A DNA stretch of 64,000 nucleotides from Gimesia benthica (GTDB lineage Bacteria; Planctomycetota; Planctomycetia; Planctomycetales; Planctomycetaceae), in NCBI RefSeq assembly GCF_009720525.1, contig NZ_CP043930.1, forward strand, positions 1,550,001 through 1,614,000, given 5' to 3'. Below are positions 16,737 through 24,324 of the stretch, piece by piece. The position numbers and the translations under genes are program-made. The notes beneath the pieces are model-generated. The model saw only the letters and a program-made list of their open reading frames with translations. It was not told where the DNA came from and ran no database searches. Numbering within the stretch: the stretch's first letter is position 1; each line of letters starts with the position of its first letter.

Positions 16737-17900
16737 TCAATCAGCGTGGGAACGTGACTGACGCCGGTACTGTGTGGGAGTCTGATCCCGTTCGCGACGG
16801 AAGACCTGATTCATGACCTCGGTACTGGAGAATCCTGCAGCCCGGGCGATGCGAGGCATGGGCCAGTCGGTATCACGCAACAAATCCTGCACGCGTATCA
16901 GCCGAATACGCCGGATCTCAGCGGCAGGCGTGCGTCCCAGATGACGTTGAAAACGCTGCTCCAGTGCACGTCGTGAGACAGGCACTTTTTTGAGTACGTC
17001 GGACACATCAATGGGAGTCGTCGCGGATTCCCGGATATAACGGACCGCTGCGGCCAGCAGTGGATCGTCGAAGGCCACCGTATCCGTCGATCTGCGTTCG
17101 ACCACACCCAGTGCTGGAACCAGCCGGACCGAACGAGAGACGTTTTTTCCACTCAATAACAGATCAAGCTGCTCCGCGGCTTCATACCCCACTCGTCGAG
17201 GATCGGCATCGATACAGGAGAGTGGTGGATTCGAAATCTCAGCCAGCAGCGGATCGTCTTCGCCACAGAGTACTGCTACCGATTCAGGCACATTAAAACC
17301 GCACGACCAGCAGGCATCGGTCACTGCGTAGGCACTTTCGATATCGGCTGCAAAAATCCCGACCGGCAGCGGCAGCGAATTGAGCCAGTGTTTCATTTCA
17401 GAAAACGTCGGCTGTTTGCGTGCACGTCCGCCTGCACTGAGTGTGTGCAACATGGCACAGGTGTGTCCGTGTGAATTCAAGCGTTCCCTGAATCCCAGAC
17501 CACAGGTATCGGTGTAATGCGGTTGTGTCACCAGTCCCAGGTAGGCGAAATGATTGAAGCCGCGTTCCAGCAGATAATCCGCGGCCCAGCCACCGACCAG
17601 ATGCTCATCCGCAACGACCTGAGAAAAAGGAAAACCGGAAACCACACTTCGCGAGACGTTAATCACAGGCACACCCAGTTTCTGCAATTCACGGGCCTGG
17701 GAACGCTGTGTCACCCGCGCAATCACGCCGTCCGGCTTCCAGTGCTGTGGAATCCGCCAGCGTTCCCGCACGCCGCGTGGCTGGACGAGCAGACTCCAGC
17801 GTTGATGCTCCTGCGCGTATTGCACCACGCCTCGAATCAACTGAGAGCTGAAACCGGTCGAAGTATTAATTTGCAATGCCACGCGGGGAGCCGCACTCAT
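16737..17900 (-). CDS. XylR-type regulator: LacI-like sugar-binding domain + AraC HTH
   Basis: A 387-residue transcription factor. Residues ~5-270 form a periplasmic-binding-protein/LacI-like sensor ('VALQINTSTGFSSQLIRGVVQYAQ', 'VPVINVSRS', 'GLGFRERL'), and ~285-385 carry two AraC-type helix-turn-helices ('VSRRALEQRFQRHLGRTP' and 'MPRIARAAGFSSTEVMNQVFRRE'). This architecture matches E. coli XylR, a xylose-responsive activator; related planctomycete copies are numerous and their ligands mostly unknown. Nothing near it encodes sugar catabolism, though the divergent NHL/secreted protein pair at 18.1-21.7 kb is a natural candidate target. Two WWATGCGCA repeats 21 bp apart just upstream of its start look like its own operator. 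Confidence 0.9.
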   Translation of the reverse strand: MSAAPRVALQINTSTGFSSQLIRGVVQYAQEHQRWSLLVQPRGVRERWRIPQHWKPDGVIARVTQRSQARELQKLGVPVINVSRSVVSGFPFSQVVADEHLVGGWAADYLLERGFNHFAYLGLVTQPHYTDTCGLGFRERLNSHGHTCAMLHTLSAGGRARKQPTFSEMKHWLNSLPLPVGIFAADIESAYAVTDACWSCGFNVPESVAVLCGEDDPLLAEISNPPLSCIDADPRRVGYEAAEQLDLLLSGKNVSRSVRLVPALGVVERRSTDTVAFDDPLLAAAVRYIRESATTPIDVSDVLKKVPVSRRALEQRFQRHLGRTPAAEIRRIRLIRVQDLLRDTDWPMPRIARAAGFSSTEVMNQVFRRERDQTPTQYRRQSRSHAD

Positions 17901-17919
17901 GTCGTCACCTGTTGCTGAC

Positions 17920-17949
17920 TGCGCATATCCTAAAGACTTTTGCGCATTT
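17920..17949. promoter_or_regulatory. direct-repeat operator for the AraC/XylR-type regulator
   Basis: Read on the minus strand, AAATGCGCA and ATATGCGCA form direct repeats whose starts are exactly 21 bp apart (plus-strand 17941-17949 and 17920-17928), ending 20 bp before the regulator's ATG. AraC/XylR proteins typically bind paired direct half-sites spaced two helical turns apart. The site lies in the divergent promoter region with the NHL gene at 18094, so it could control both directions. Confidence 0.5.
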
Positions 17950-18093
17950 TATCATAGAGAACAGACAGTGCCATAGGCTAGTGTGAATAAAACCAGAGTG
18001 CAGGACTTTTTGATGTCTGTTCCTCGCTCCTGCAGTTTCAGGACCACTGAGTCTGCATTGATTCTAATTGATGAGAAAGGACCTTCATTCGCC

Positions 18094-19182
18094 ATGTTCC
18101 AGCTTCGTCCTCGAACCGGTTTGCACTTCTTTTTTCTGAGTACGTTCATCCTCTACCTCGCTGTTGTCAGTCAGTCTGAACTGTTCGCTCAGAATCCCGG
18201 CTTTGCCAAAGAGCCGGTGATTGTCGAATATGATGTCGATCCCGCCTGGCCGCATTACCCCGAGCATGTCAGCAAAAAAGGCTGGGTATCAGGGCTGGCT
18301 GTCGATGATCAGGATCAGGTCTGGTTCTTCAAGAAAGGTCCGGATCCGGTGCAGGTCTATACCGCCGACGGCAAGTTTGTACGAACCTGGGGCAAAGACA
18401 ATTTCGTTAACCCGCATCAGTTGCGCATTGATCATGCAGGAAATATCTGGGTCACCGACTTCGGTCTGCACATCGTGCAGAAATATACTCCGGAAGGAAA
18501 ACTGCTGATGACGCTGGGTGTGCGGGGCGAGAAGGGACAGGATGAAACGCACTTCAACATGCCGACCGATATGGCTATCACCAGGTCGGGCGACATTTTC
18601 GTAACGGACGGCTACGGCAACCGGCGGATCGTGCATCTGGACAAAAACGGGAAGTTCATCAAAGCCTGGGGAGAGTATGGATCCCAACCAGGGCAATTTA
18701 TTCTGCCTCATGCGATCGTCGTTGACTCCCAGGGAAAACTGTATGTCGCCGATCGTAACAGCGGCCGTATCCAGATTTTCGATCAAAAGGGTCAATTCCT
18801 CGACCAGTGGAGTGGCCTATTGATGCCCTGGGGACTTTCAGTGACTGCGGATGACGATCTCTGGATCTGTGGTTCATCACCGCACTGGTGGAAACGACAT
18901 GGCAAATACCCGGAGTACAAGGACCAGCTCTTCCTGAAACTCGCAAACGACGGACACGTGAAAAGCCTGTGGACGATTCCCCTGGGAGATATCGGCGAGG
19001 ACAAAAACAATCCCAAAGTCTCACGGCTCAAGCCCGGCGAAGCAGTCGGGGTGCACTGCATCGCCCAGGATTCGAAAGGCAACGTCTACGTCGGAGACAT
19101 TTATGGCGAACGGGCACAGAAATTCATTCCGATTACCAAACGCTCTGAAGAAGCAGACAGTACCGATCCTGGACCACAGTAA
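18094..19182 (+). CDS. secreted NHL-repeat beta-propeller protein
   Basis: About 362 residues from the ATG chosen because it starts a clear signal peptide (MFQLRPRTGLHFFFLSTFIL, cleavage after LFAQ) with AAAGGA 11 nt upstream; the frame is open 37 codons further up without signal character. The mature part is an NHL six-bladed propeller with blades such as 'QLRIDHAGNIWVTDFGLHIVQKYTPEGK' class repeats and 'GQFILPHAIVVDSQGKLYVADRNSGRIQ'. It resembles the peptidyl-alpha-hydroxyglycine alpha-amidating lyase fold group, but the metal and catalytic residues cannot be confirmed by eye. It is followed 21 bp later by an unknown secreted protein, so the two are likely co-expressed and act outside the cytoplasm. 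Confidence 0.88.
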   Translation: MFQLRPRTGLHFFFLSTFILYLAVVSQSELFAQNPGFAKEPVIVEYDVDPAWPHYPEHVSKKGWVSGLAVDDQDQVWFFKKGPDPVQVYTADGKFVRTWGKDNFVNPHQLRIDHAGNIWVTDFGLHIVQKYTPEGKLLMTLGVRGEKGQDETHFNMPTDMAITRSGDIFVTDGYGNRRIVHLDKNGKFIKAWGEYGSQPGQFILPHAIVVDSQGKLYVADRNSGRIQIFDQKGQFLDQWSGLLMPWGLSVTADDDLWICGSSPHWWKRHGKYPEYKDQLFLKLANDGHVKSLWTIPLGDIGEDKNNPKVSRLKPGEAVGVHCIAQDSKGNVYVGDIYGERAQKFIPITKRSEEADSTDPGPQ

Positions 19183-19203
19183 CGAGAGATGGAGAATCAG
19201 AGA

Positions 19204-21717
19204 ATGCGTATCGCTACTGAATTAGTCCTGAAACTGATCTGCCTGCTTCTACTGATTGCCCCAGTCACAAATGTGGAAGCGGGAAAATCGGCGGCGTGGC
19301 TCTCTGAGCGGAACACTGAAGCTCCCTTCTGTTACCGGCCCGGCGGCCAGCGTACATGGCCACTGATCTCAGGTAAGCTGACCGCGAATAATCAGATCCT
19401 GCTCAAGGCAGAACAGAAAGGCAAACTTCTGGCGAAAGGCCCCCAACTGGACTTCGAGGGGTATGCGATCTCGGTCTCCATGGATGGCAGACTCCATATC
19501 ACATCTGCAAACAAAACAGACAGCGACTCATTTCAGCTCATCGTCATACTGAAACAACAAGAAAAGATCGTGCAGACGCAGACGCTTCAGGTCTACCCTG
19601 CTCCGCCCGATCGCCCCATCAGTTATCTGTCCGATCAGCTGGATGATCTGATTCGCATCTTCTGGGACAATGAGACGAGTCAGTGGAAACCTGTCGATAA
19701 AAGTGCCTTTGATCAATACTTCCGCCGCCTGCAGGCACACGGAGTCTCTCGGCTGATTGTCTGGCTGGGTGCTTACCCCGTCATTGAAAACCCTGACAAT
19801 TATCGAGCCGCTAACTGGGAGCTGTATGCGAAACAGGCACGGGCCATCCTGAACAGTGAAGCGTTAAATCGGGTCATGTATGGACGCCGTGGGCATCGGG
19901 TGGCGTATCAATGGCACGGTTTCATCATGCAGTTTCGGCTGCATCCCGAGTGGGGAAACTGGTATGCCCAGAGCGCTGCGGACCACGGGATCTCCCTGAC
20001 CGCTACCTTCAGGCCCTTTGAGCAGGGACTCATGAAATATCTGGTCATCCCTGCCTTCGATGAGCAGGGCGCGTTTCTCTGGAACTTTCTGCCCTACGCG
20101 ACACCGAACGCCAATTTCAGTCCCAAGACAACGGCATTCGCGCATTACCGCAAACTGTTTGAAGCGGCAGGGAATGCGGACAAAACTGAAGTCGTGAGCC
20201 TGACCTTCGAAAGTGTTCCCGAATCGAAGCCGCAGGAATTGACTAAAGACGATTTGAAAATTTATGCGACTGACGCGCCGCCGATCGCGAACGATTCGTT
20301 TGTGCTCGTGCGGAATACGAAAGATGAATTTCAATTGCAGACCTACGCCACCATCGCTGAGCGGGTGACAGCGCAACGGCGGGAGCTCAAGGGTTGGACA
20401 CTGAACGTATTAAAAGATGGTGCGATTCAGATCGACGGCCTTCAGCGACCGCCGAGCAGCCGCTACCTGGTGATTGAGTCGGGGAGTCCGTTTTCCGGAA
20501 AGGTCCAGTTACCGGCAGAGTTACCGATCTCGGCGCATGCGAAAGCAGGCAACCGCGTGGGTCGTTTCAATGCGTACTGGGCACTGGAGGAAACCAGTCC
20601 GGAAAACGCGACGACCCGCATTGCCGGTATCACTCCCGCGGGCGGGTACCGCACTGACTTCCAGACGATCGAGAACAGCTTTCGCATTGTGGGTAAGGGA
20701 CCTGCGGTGCGTCCCCTGGGCCAGGATCAAATTATCATCGACTTTGGACCGGACTGGCTCCCCGAGATTATGGACCTGAACCAGAGTGCGACGCGGGCGA
20801 TGTTCGTCAAGCAGCTGCAGACGATTCTCCAGCAACCCGCCTTTGACGAAATCATGCTCAATACCCGTTCGCACACGCATCTGGCCGGGACTTCAGGCGA
20901 TGGTGAGTCTGGCGTGCAGACCACTGGACACTATCGGCGGAAAGGCAAGTCGTTCCGGCGGCTCACACTCGATCGCGCCTATGCTCCCGTCTCAGCAGCA
21001 CAGCTGGATGTTTTGCAATCATTACTTAAATCGGATGATCCAAAACTGGTTGAAAAGATTACCACCTGGCCAGCCGGTGAATGGACAGAGACCTGTCAGA
21101 GTCCCGATACGGAATATGTCTGGCGGTACGCCCGGAACGTTACTGTCGCCAAAGGACTTCGTGCCCTGTTGCAGGATCTGGAAAACACGTTTCCAGAAAC
21201 ACGAATCCGTGCCGTGATGCCTCCCAGGGCTGCCGTTGAACAGCAGGTAACCTCTGCTCTCCCCGGACTGAAACAACCGGAAGGGGAAGCTTATGATGCG
21301 AGCTACTACCGCTATCTGACCAGCGGGCTGAATCAGATCCCTTCCATTACAGAAGGTACTGCGCTGCTCGATTTACGTGGTTTGCGCGTAGAGCCGGCCC
21401 TGCTGGGATTTCGGCTGTTGCCTGACTCGGGGCCTGCGAAGCTGCAACTGGAGACGTATCTGGCAGATCAGTCCGACAATCATGGATCGACCTATCGGGG
21501 ACCAAAGAGTTTTTTCTACGAAGCACAGGAATCGTTGCGTGCCCGGGATAAAACACAGGCCACACGTCGACGGGAAGAGATCATCGACGATTTACTCAAG
21601 CAGGAATCGATTAAAGAAGTGATTCTTTATGAAGCGGCCGACTGGATCTATTACCTGCCGGCTTATGATCCTCATCGTTACCTGAACTCGGATAAAGTGA
21701 CGTCAGCAGAAAAGTAA
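19204..21717 (+). CDS. unrecognised secreted protein, 837 residues
   Basis: I do not recognise this family. The start MRIATELVLKLICLLLLIAP is chosen because GGAG lies 9 nt upstream and it yields a signal peptide ending near VEAG; an ATG 15 nt earlier is possible. The N-terminal ~110 residues look like a beta-sandwich. The middle (~170-330, 'VSRLIVWLGAYPVIENPDNY', 'YQWHGFIMQFRLHPEWGNWYAQSAADHGISLTATFRPFE') and ~520-800 read like a TIM-barrel of glycoside-hydrolase type interrupted by a beta-rich insert, with 'DEIMLNTRSHTH' and 'RIRAVMPPRA' suggesting active-site loops. Function is not assigned. It is coupled to the NHL gene upstream and converges on the tRNA array, whose last gene starts 3 bp away. 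Confidence 0.85.
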   Translation: MRIATELVLKLICLLLLIAPVTNVEAGKSAAWLSERNTEAPFCYRPGGQRTWPLISGKLTANNQILLKAEQKGKLLAKGPQLDFEGYAISVSMDGRLHITSANKTDSDSFQLIVILKQQEKIVQTQTLQVYPAPPDRPISYLSDQLDDLIRIFWDNETSQWKPVDKSAFDQYFRRLQAHGVSRLIVWLGAYPVIENPDNYRAANWELYAKQARAILNSEALNRVMYGRRGHRVAYQWHGFIMQFRLHPEWGNWYAQSAADHGISLTATFRPFEQGLMKYLVIPAFDEQGAFLWNFLPYATPNANFSPKTTAFAHYRKLFEAAGNADKTEVVSLTFESVPESKPQELTKDDLKIYATDAPPIANDSFVLVRNTKDEFQLQTYATIAERVTAQRRELKGWTLNVLKDGAIQIDGLQRPPSSRYLVIESGSPFSGKVQLPAELPISAHAKAGNRVGRFNAYWALEETSPENATTRIAGITPAGGYRTDFQTIENSFRIVGKGPAVRPLGQDQIIIDFGPDWLPEIMDLNQSATRAMFVKQLQTILQQPAFDEIMLNTRSHTHLAGTSGDGESGVQTTGHYRRKGKSFRRLTLDRAYAPVSAAQLDVLQSLLKSDDPKLVEKITTWPAGEWTETCQSPDTEYVWRYARNVTVAKGLRALLQDLENTFPETRIRAVMPPRAAVEQQVTSALPGLKQPEGEAYDASYYRYLTSGLNQIPSITEGTALLDLRGLRVEPALLGFRLLPDSGPAKLQLETYLADQSDNHGSTYRGPKSFFYEAQESLRARDKTQATRRREEIIDDLLKQESIKEVILYEAADWIYYLPAYDPHRYLNSDKVTSAEK

Positions 21718-21720
21718 AAG

Positions 21721-21803
21721 TGGCCAGAGCGAGAGTCGAACTCGCACTCCTTGAAGGAACGACTTTCTGAGAGTCGCGCGTCTACCAGTTCCGCCACCTG
21801 GCC
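21721..21803 (-). tRNA. tRNA-Leu(CAG)
   Basis: An 83-nt class II tRNA: acceptor GGCCAGG/TCTGGCC with discriminator A, canonical D-arm containing CTGGTAGA, anticodon loop CTCAGAA, and a long variable arm. It looks fully functional. It is the last gene of the array in the direction of transcription. CCA is not encoded. Confidence 0.92.
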
Positions 21804-21818
21804 GGGTGGTTCAATAAG

Positions 21819-21899
21819 TGCGTTGGGACGGAGTCGAACCGCCACAGCGAGAAGCGGGTGGGTTACAGCCACTTGGGCTCACCAATGCCCAGCCAACGC
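21819..21899 (-). tRNA. tRNA-Tyr(GTA)
   Basis: An 81-nt class II tRNA with acceptor GCGTTGG/CCAACGC, D-stem GGGC/GCCC around ATTGGTGA, anticodon loop CTGTAAC and a long variable arm, as expected for bacterial Tyr. One A-C mismatch tops the anticodon stem. CCA is not encoded. Confidence 0.9.
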
Positions 21900-21916
21900 G
21901 TGTGTCTTCTATCCAG

Positions 21917-21994
21917 TAGCACGGGCGGGAGTCGAACCCGCAGACAATCACGAAATTTTAAGTTTCGTTGCTTTACCAGTTTGCATACCGTGCC
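21917..21994 (-). tRNA. tRNA-Leu(TAA)
   Basis: A 78-nt tRNA with acceptor GGCACGG/CCGTGCT (G1-U72 wobble), anticodon stem CGAAA/TTTCG, loop CTTAAAA and an extended variable arm shorter than that of the Leu(CAG) gene. The T-arm is perfect. CCA is not encoded. Confidence 0.88.
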
Positions 21995-22004
21995 TTGACT
22001 TAGG

Positions 22005-22079
22005 CCTCCCCGATGGGATTTGAACCCACGATCTCCTGCGTGACAGGCAGGTGAGCACTCCGGACTGCTCCGCGAGGAC
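22005..22079 (-). tRNA. tRNA-Asp(GTC)
   Basis: A 75-nt tRNA with anticodon stem CCTGC/GCAGG, loop CTGTCAC, D-stem GAGC/GCTC and discriminator G as in Asp tRNAs. The acceptor is imperfect: position 1 G faces G72 while pairs 2-7 hold, one of them U-G. CCA is not encoded. Confidence 0.86.
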
Positions 22080-22093
22080 GTAATGAATTTCAG

Positions 22094-22167
22094 TAGCTCG
22101 GGTGGGATTCGAACCCACAGCATCTCTGGTTCTAAGCCAAAGTGGTCTGCCAGTTGCCTACCGAGCC
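22094..22167 (-). tRNA. tRNA with anticodon TAG (Leu) but class I shape
   Basis: A 74-nt tRNA with acceptor GGCTCGG/CCGAGCT, loop CTTAGAA (anticodon TAG, reading CUA Leu codons) and a perfect T-arm GTGGG/CCCAC. The variable region is only about six bases, whereas bacterial Leu tRNAs carry a long variable arm, and the D-arm is irregular. Either the identity differs from the anticodon or this is a reduced Leu tRNA of the kind seen in phages and organelles. Confidence 0.75.
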
Positions 22168-22180
22168 AGATTGAATGAAG

Positions 22181-22251
22181 CACGCCCCCAGGGATTTGAA
22201 CCCCGATCGACCGGGTTGGAACCGGTCATGCTGCCGTTACACCAGAGGCGT
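22181..22251 (-). tRNA. tRNA-Trp(CCA)
   Basis: A 71-nt tRNA with anticodon stem ACCGG/CCGGT, loop TTCCAAC, acceptor ACGCCTC/GGGGCGT (A1-U72) and discriminator G73, all consistent with Trp. The D-arm (TGGTGTAACGGCAGCA) is short and Gly/Gln-like. CCA is not encoded. Confidence 0.85.
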
Positions 22252-22270
22252 GAATGGTTGTGGTTTCAAG

Positions 22271-22345
22271 CTGCGGTGGCAGGAATCGAACCTGCGTCAA
22301 AGCGATTAACAGTCGCCCACCCGTACCAACACGAGTACCACCGCA
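22271..22345 (-). tRNA. tRNA-Asn(GTT)
   Basis: A 75-nt canonical cloverleaf: acceptor TGCGGTG/CACCGCA with U1-A72 and G73 as in E. coli tRNA-Asn, D-stem ACTC/GGGT, loop CTGTTAA, T-stem GCAGG/CCTGC. CCA is not encoded. Confidence 0.92.
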
Positions 22346-22384
22346 GTAAATCAGTTTTCTAACACTGTGCCGCTCAAAGCGGAG

Positions 22385-22459
22385 TCAGGGTGACTGGATT
22401 CGAACCAGTGATCTCGTGCTTCCAAGGCACGCGGGTTAACCAGACTTCCCCACACCCTG
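22385..22459 (-). tRNA. tRNA-Pro(TGG)
   Basis: A 75-nt tRNA with acceptor CAGGGTG/CACCCTG; C1-G72 and A73 are the bacterial Pro identity elements. The anticodon stem CGTGC/GCACG closes loop CTTGGAA, anticodon TGG. The T-arm is perfect. CCA is not encoded. Confidence 0.9.
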
Positions 22460-22473
22460 TTCTGTTTTAAAAG

Positions 22474-22544
22474 AGCACCCAGCGGGAATCGAACCCGCAC
22501 TTCCGCCATGGCAAGACAGTAGGCTACCGTTACATCATGGGCGC
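22474..22544 (-). tRNA. tRNA-Gly(GCC)
   Basis: A 71-nt tRNA with acceptor GCGCCCA/TGGGTGC, discriminator U as in Gly tRNAs, and loop TTGCCAT. The anticodon stem has two U-G wobbles. The D-arm resembles other Gly tRNAs (GATGTAACGGTAGCC). CCA is not encoded. Confidence 0.88.
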
Positions 22545-22585
22545 AAATTGGTGGTTGTTTCTGTTACTGTGATTTCCGTTCTGAG

Positions 22586-22658
22586 AGCACCAGGTGGGAT
22601 TTGAACCCACATCACCGCGTTACAAAGGCAGCGTCTTGCCAGGTTAGACGACCGGTGC
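22586..22658 (-). tRNA. tRNA-Thr(TGT), mismatched anticodon stem
   Basis: A 73-nt tRNA with acceptor GCACCGG/CTGGTGC (one G-U), perfect T-arm, discriminator U and loop TTTGTAA (anticodon TGT). The base pair closing the anticodon loop is a C-C mismatch and another is U-G, so the stem is weak. CCA is not encoded. Confidence 0.78.
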
Positions 22659-22678
22659 GTTTCATAATTCATTACTAA

Positions 22679-22750
22679 TGGGGCCGGAGGGATTCGAACC
22701 CCCACCTGCAAGGTTAAAAGCCAGCAATGCAACCGTTACACCACGACCCC
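22679..22750 (-). tRNA. tRNA-Lys(TTT)-like with broken anticodon stem
   Basis: A 72-nt tRNA-like sequence with acceptor GGGGTCG/CGGCCCC, A73, a good T-arm and loop CTTTTAA (anticodon TTT). The anticodon stem has only GG/CC next to the loop; the outer TGC/GCA pairs form only if an internal T/TT loop is allowed. It may be non-functional or need a partner for folding. CCA is not encoded. Confidence 0.72.
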
Positions 22751-22824
22751 GGAAAGAAACAGGGGCCGTGCGTTTAGAACGAGTTAAACTCACCATGATG
22801 AAAGCTCCTTCAATATTAGATAAA

Positions 22825-22897
22825 TGACCCGTGTGGGATTCGAACCCGACCTACCCGGTTAGAAAGACCGGTAACCTCACCAGAAGTTGAACGGGCC
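22825..22897 (-). tRNA. tRNA-Glu(TTC)-like with defective T-stem
   Basis: A 73-nt tRNA-like sequence, first in the array. Acceptor GGCCCGT/ACGGGTC holds with one G-U; the anticodon stem CCGGT/ACCGG closes loop CTTTCTA (TTC, with an unusual pyrimidine at 37). The T-stem TCGGG/CCCAC has two mismatches, leaving three pairs. If the loop is enlarged by opening its last pair, TCT (Arg) becomes the central triplet, so the identity is uncertain. Confidence 0.68.
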
Positions 22898-23374
22898 AAA
22901 GTAAAGTGCGTACCCTGAGCGCGAGGCCAACAGGACGGCACCTGACTGCAGTAAATTAATCATTGGATTTGGTGAAGACACAAAAAAAACCGCTGCCTGA
23001 CGACACCGGGTGATTTCAGAGACCTGAGGATCAACCAGATGTCAACAGCGCAAATTCAGCGCGAGCGTATCTTCAGCCGGGAGGCCGGCTTCGAGATTGC
23101 CTGCGGGTTTGCCTTTGAAACTGATTGTCCACAAATAAGAAACCATCGGAGTAAATTTCCGTTTTTGAATGTGATTAATAATATGCCAACGTGTCTGTCA
23201 GTTGAACTGACTGTTAACTAAGAGACGTTTCCCTAAAAACGGTTCGCAGTTTTTTGAGAAATCTCTATATCTTTTCAGATGCGCCAGGAAAGAGATTTAT
23301 TTCTTCTAATTATGAACTTTTTGAAATCATTTTGATTTTTTGAGAAATGTGACAAAGTCGAAGATCGATATCAA
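22898..23374. other. gene-free region upstream of the tRNA array
   Basis: 477 bp between the first tRNA of the array and the creatininase-family gene. It contains A8 at about 22983-22990 and a long AT-rich part after 23130. The promoter of the tRNA array must lie at its left end, read on the minus strand. A 60-codon plus-strand frame at 23039-23221 has no family resemblance and no clear ribosome-binding site. No tRNA, attachment site or integrase gene was found here. Confidence 0.5.
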
Positions 23375-24121
23375 TCAATACCCCGGATACTGCTGCGAAA
23401 GTTCCAGTAACTCCTGCAGATACTGCACCGAGTTATCAATAACCGCCTGCTTGAATATCTCCCCCTTAGCTGCAGTCGCCTGAGTCGGATGCCCTGTATG
23501 CCCTTCTCCGCCGGAAAGCGTTTTCATCGACCACATATCCTGCAACGGTGCCTTGAAGTGGGGTGTCGGATTATCCACCCGCTCTGCTTTGACTTGCTCC
23601 GGACAGAGCGCGAGCATTAACGATGTTTCCACATCGCCGCAGTGCACTTCGAAACCGTGTGCAAACTGATCGTAAATGGCAGCGGGTACCTGTTCCCAGG
23701 GATTGAGATAAAACAGGTGGCACTGCTGTTTCTCACAATTCAATTCCCGGATGATGGGTTTGAGAATAAAATTGCCGCCATGCCAGGGGCAGACAATCAA
23801 CTTCTGAATGCCGACCCGTGTAAGTGAATCCCAGATATCTCGCACAATACTCCGCATGGTCAACGGGGTGAAACTGATGGTCCCGCGATAGCCGGTATTT
23901 TCTTCGGATGAAGAGACAGGCAATGTCGGCAGCAGGAAGACATGTCCGGGCCAGTTGAGCTGTTCCAGGATGGCCGTCGAAAGCTGATCGGCGAGGATCG
24001 TATCCGTGGCGAGCGGGAGGTGCCTTGAATGTTGTTCTGTCGCCCCGATGGGAAGAAACGCGATCTCCGGCTGGTGTGCTTCCAGTTCAAAAGCCGTGTG
24101 CTGATCAGATAATATTTTCAT
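23375..24121 (-). CDS. creatininase/mycofactocin-MftE family amidohydrolase
   Basis: A 248-residue metal-dependent amidohydrolase of the creatininase family. The start MKILSDQHTAFEL is chosen because similarity begins there; an open frame continues 46 codons upstream without family features. Metal-binding signatures are visible: 'LPIGATEQHSRHLPLATDT' (Glu, His and Asp ligands, ~residues 22-40), 'PWHGGNFILKP' (~110) and 'CGDVETSLML' (~160). Family members hydrolyse cyclic or linear amides such as creatinine, the formamidopyrimidine of FAPy and mycofactocin precursor. The substrate here is not shown by context: the gene stands alone between the tRNA array and a beta-helix protein. Confidence 0.87.
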   Translation of the reverse strand: MKILSDQHTAFELEAHQPEIAFLPIGATEQHSRHLPLATDTILADQLSTAILEQLNWPGHVFLLPTLPVSSSEENTGYRGTISFTPLTMRSIVRDIWDSLTRVGIQKLIVCPWHGGNFILKPIIRELNCEKQQCHLFYLNPWEQVPAAIYDQFAHGFEVHCGDVETSLMLALCPEQVKAERVDNPTPHFKAPLQDMWSMKTLSGGEGHTGHPTQATAAKGEIFKQAVIDNSVQYLQELLELSQQYPGY

Positions 24122-24324
24122 CGAGCGTGTTCTCGTATCAAGGAATGACGATGCCCCGGTCAAAAGTCTCACAGACACGTTTATCATACAGCATACCAGA
24201 ACACCCCGGGCGTACAATTCAGGAACAGTTGATCGATTATTTGTTTGTATTCCTGACAAGGGGAGACTAATCTGAGAGTAAAGCCGTCACCCTCGCTGAT
24301 TCCCTTCTCACAACAGGTTCTGCC

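Noticed and set aside
22751..22824. Gap between the Lys-like and Glu-like tRNAs examined for a decayed tRNA
   Set aside because: No T-arm consensus (GTTCGA-type) or acceptor pairing can be found.
23039..23221. 60-codon plus-strand frame upstream of the tRNA array
   Set aside because: No ribosome-binding site, no recognisable family, strongly AT-rich end.
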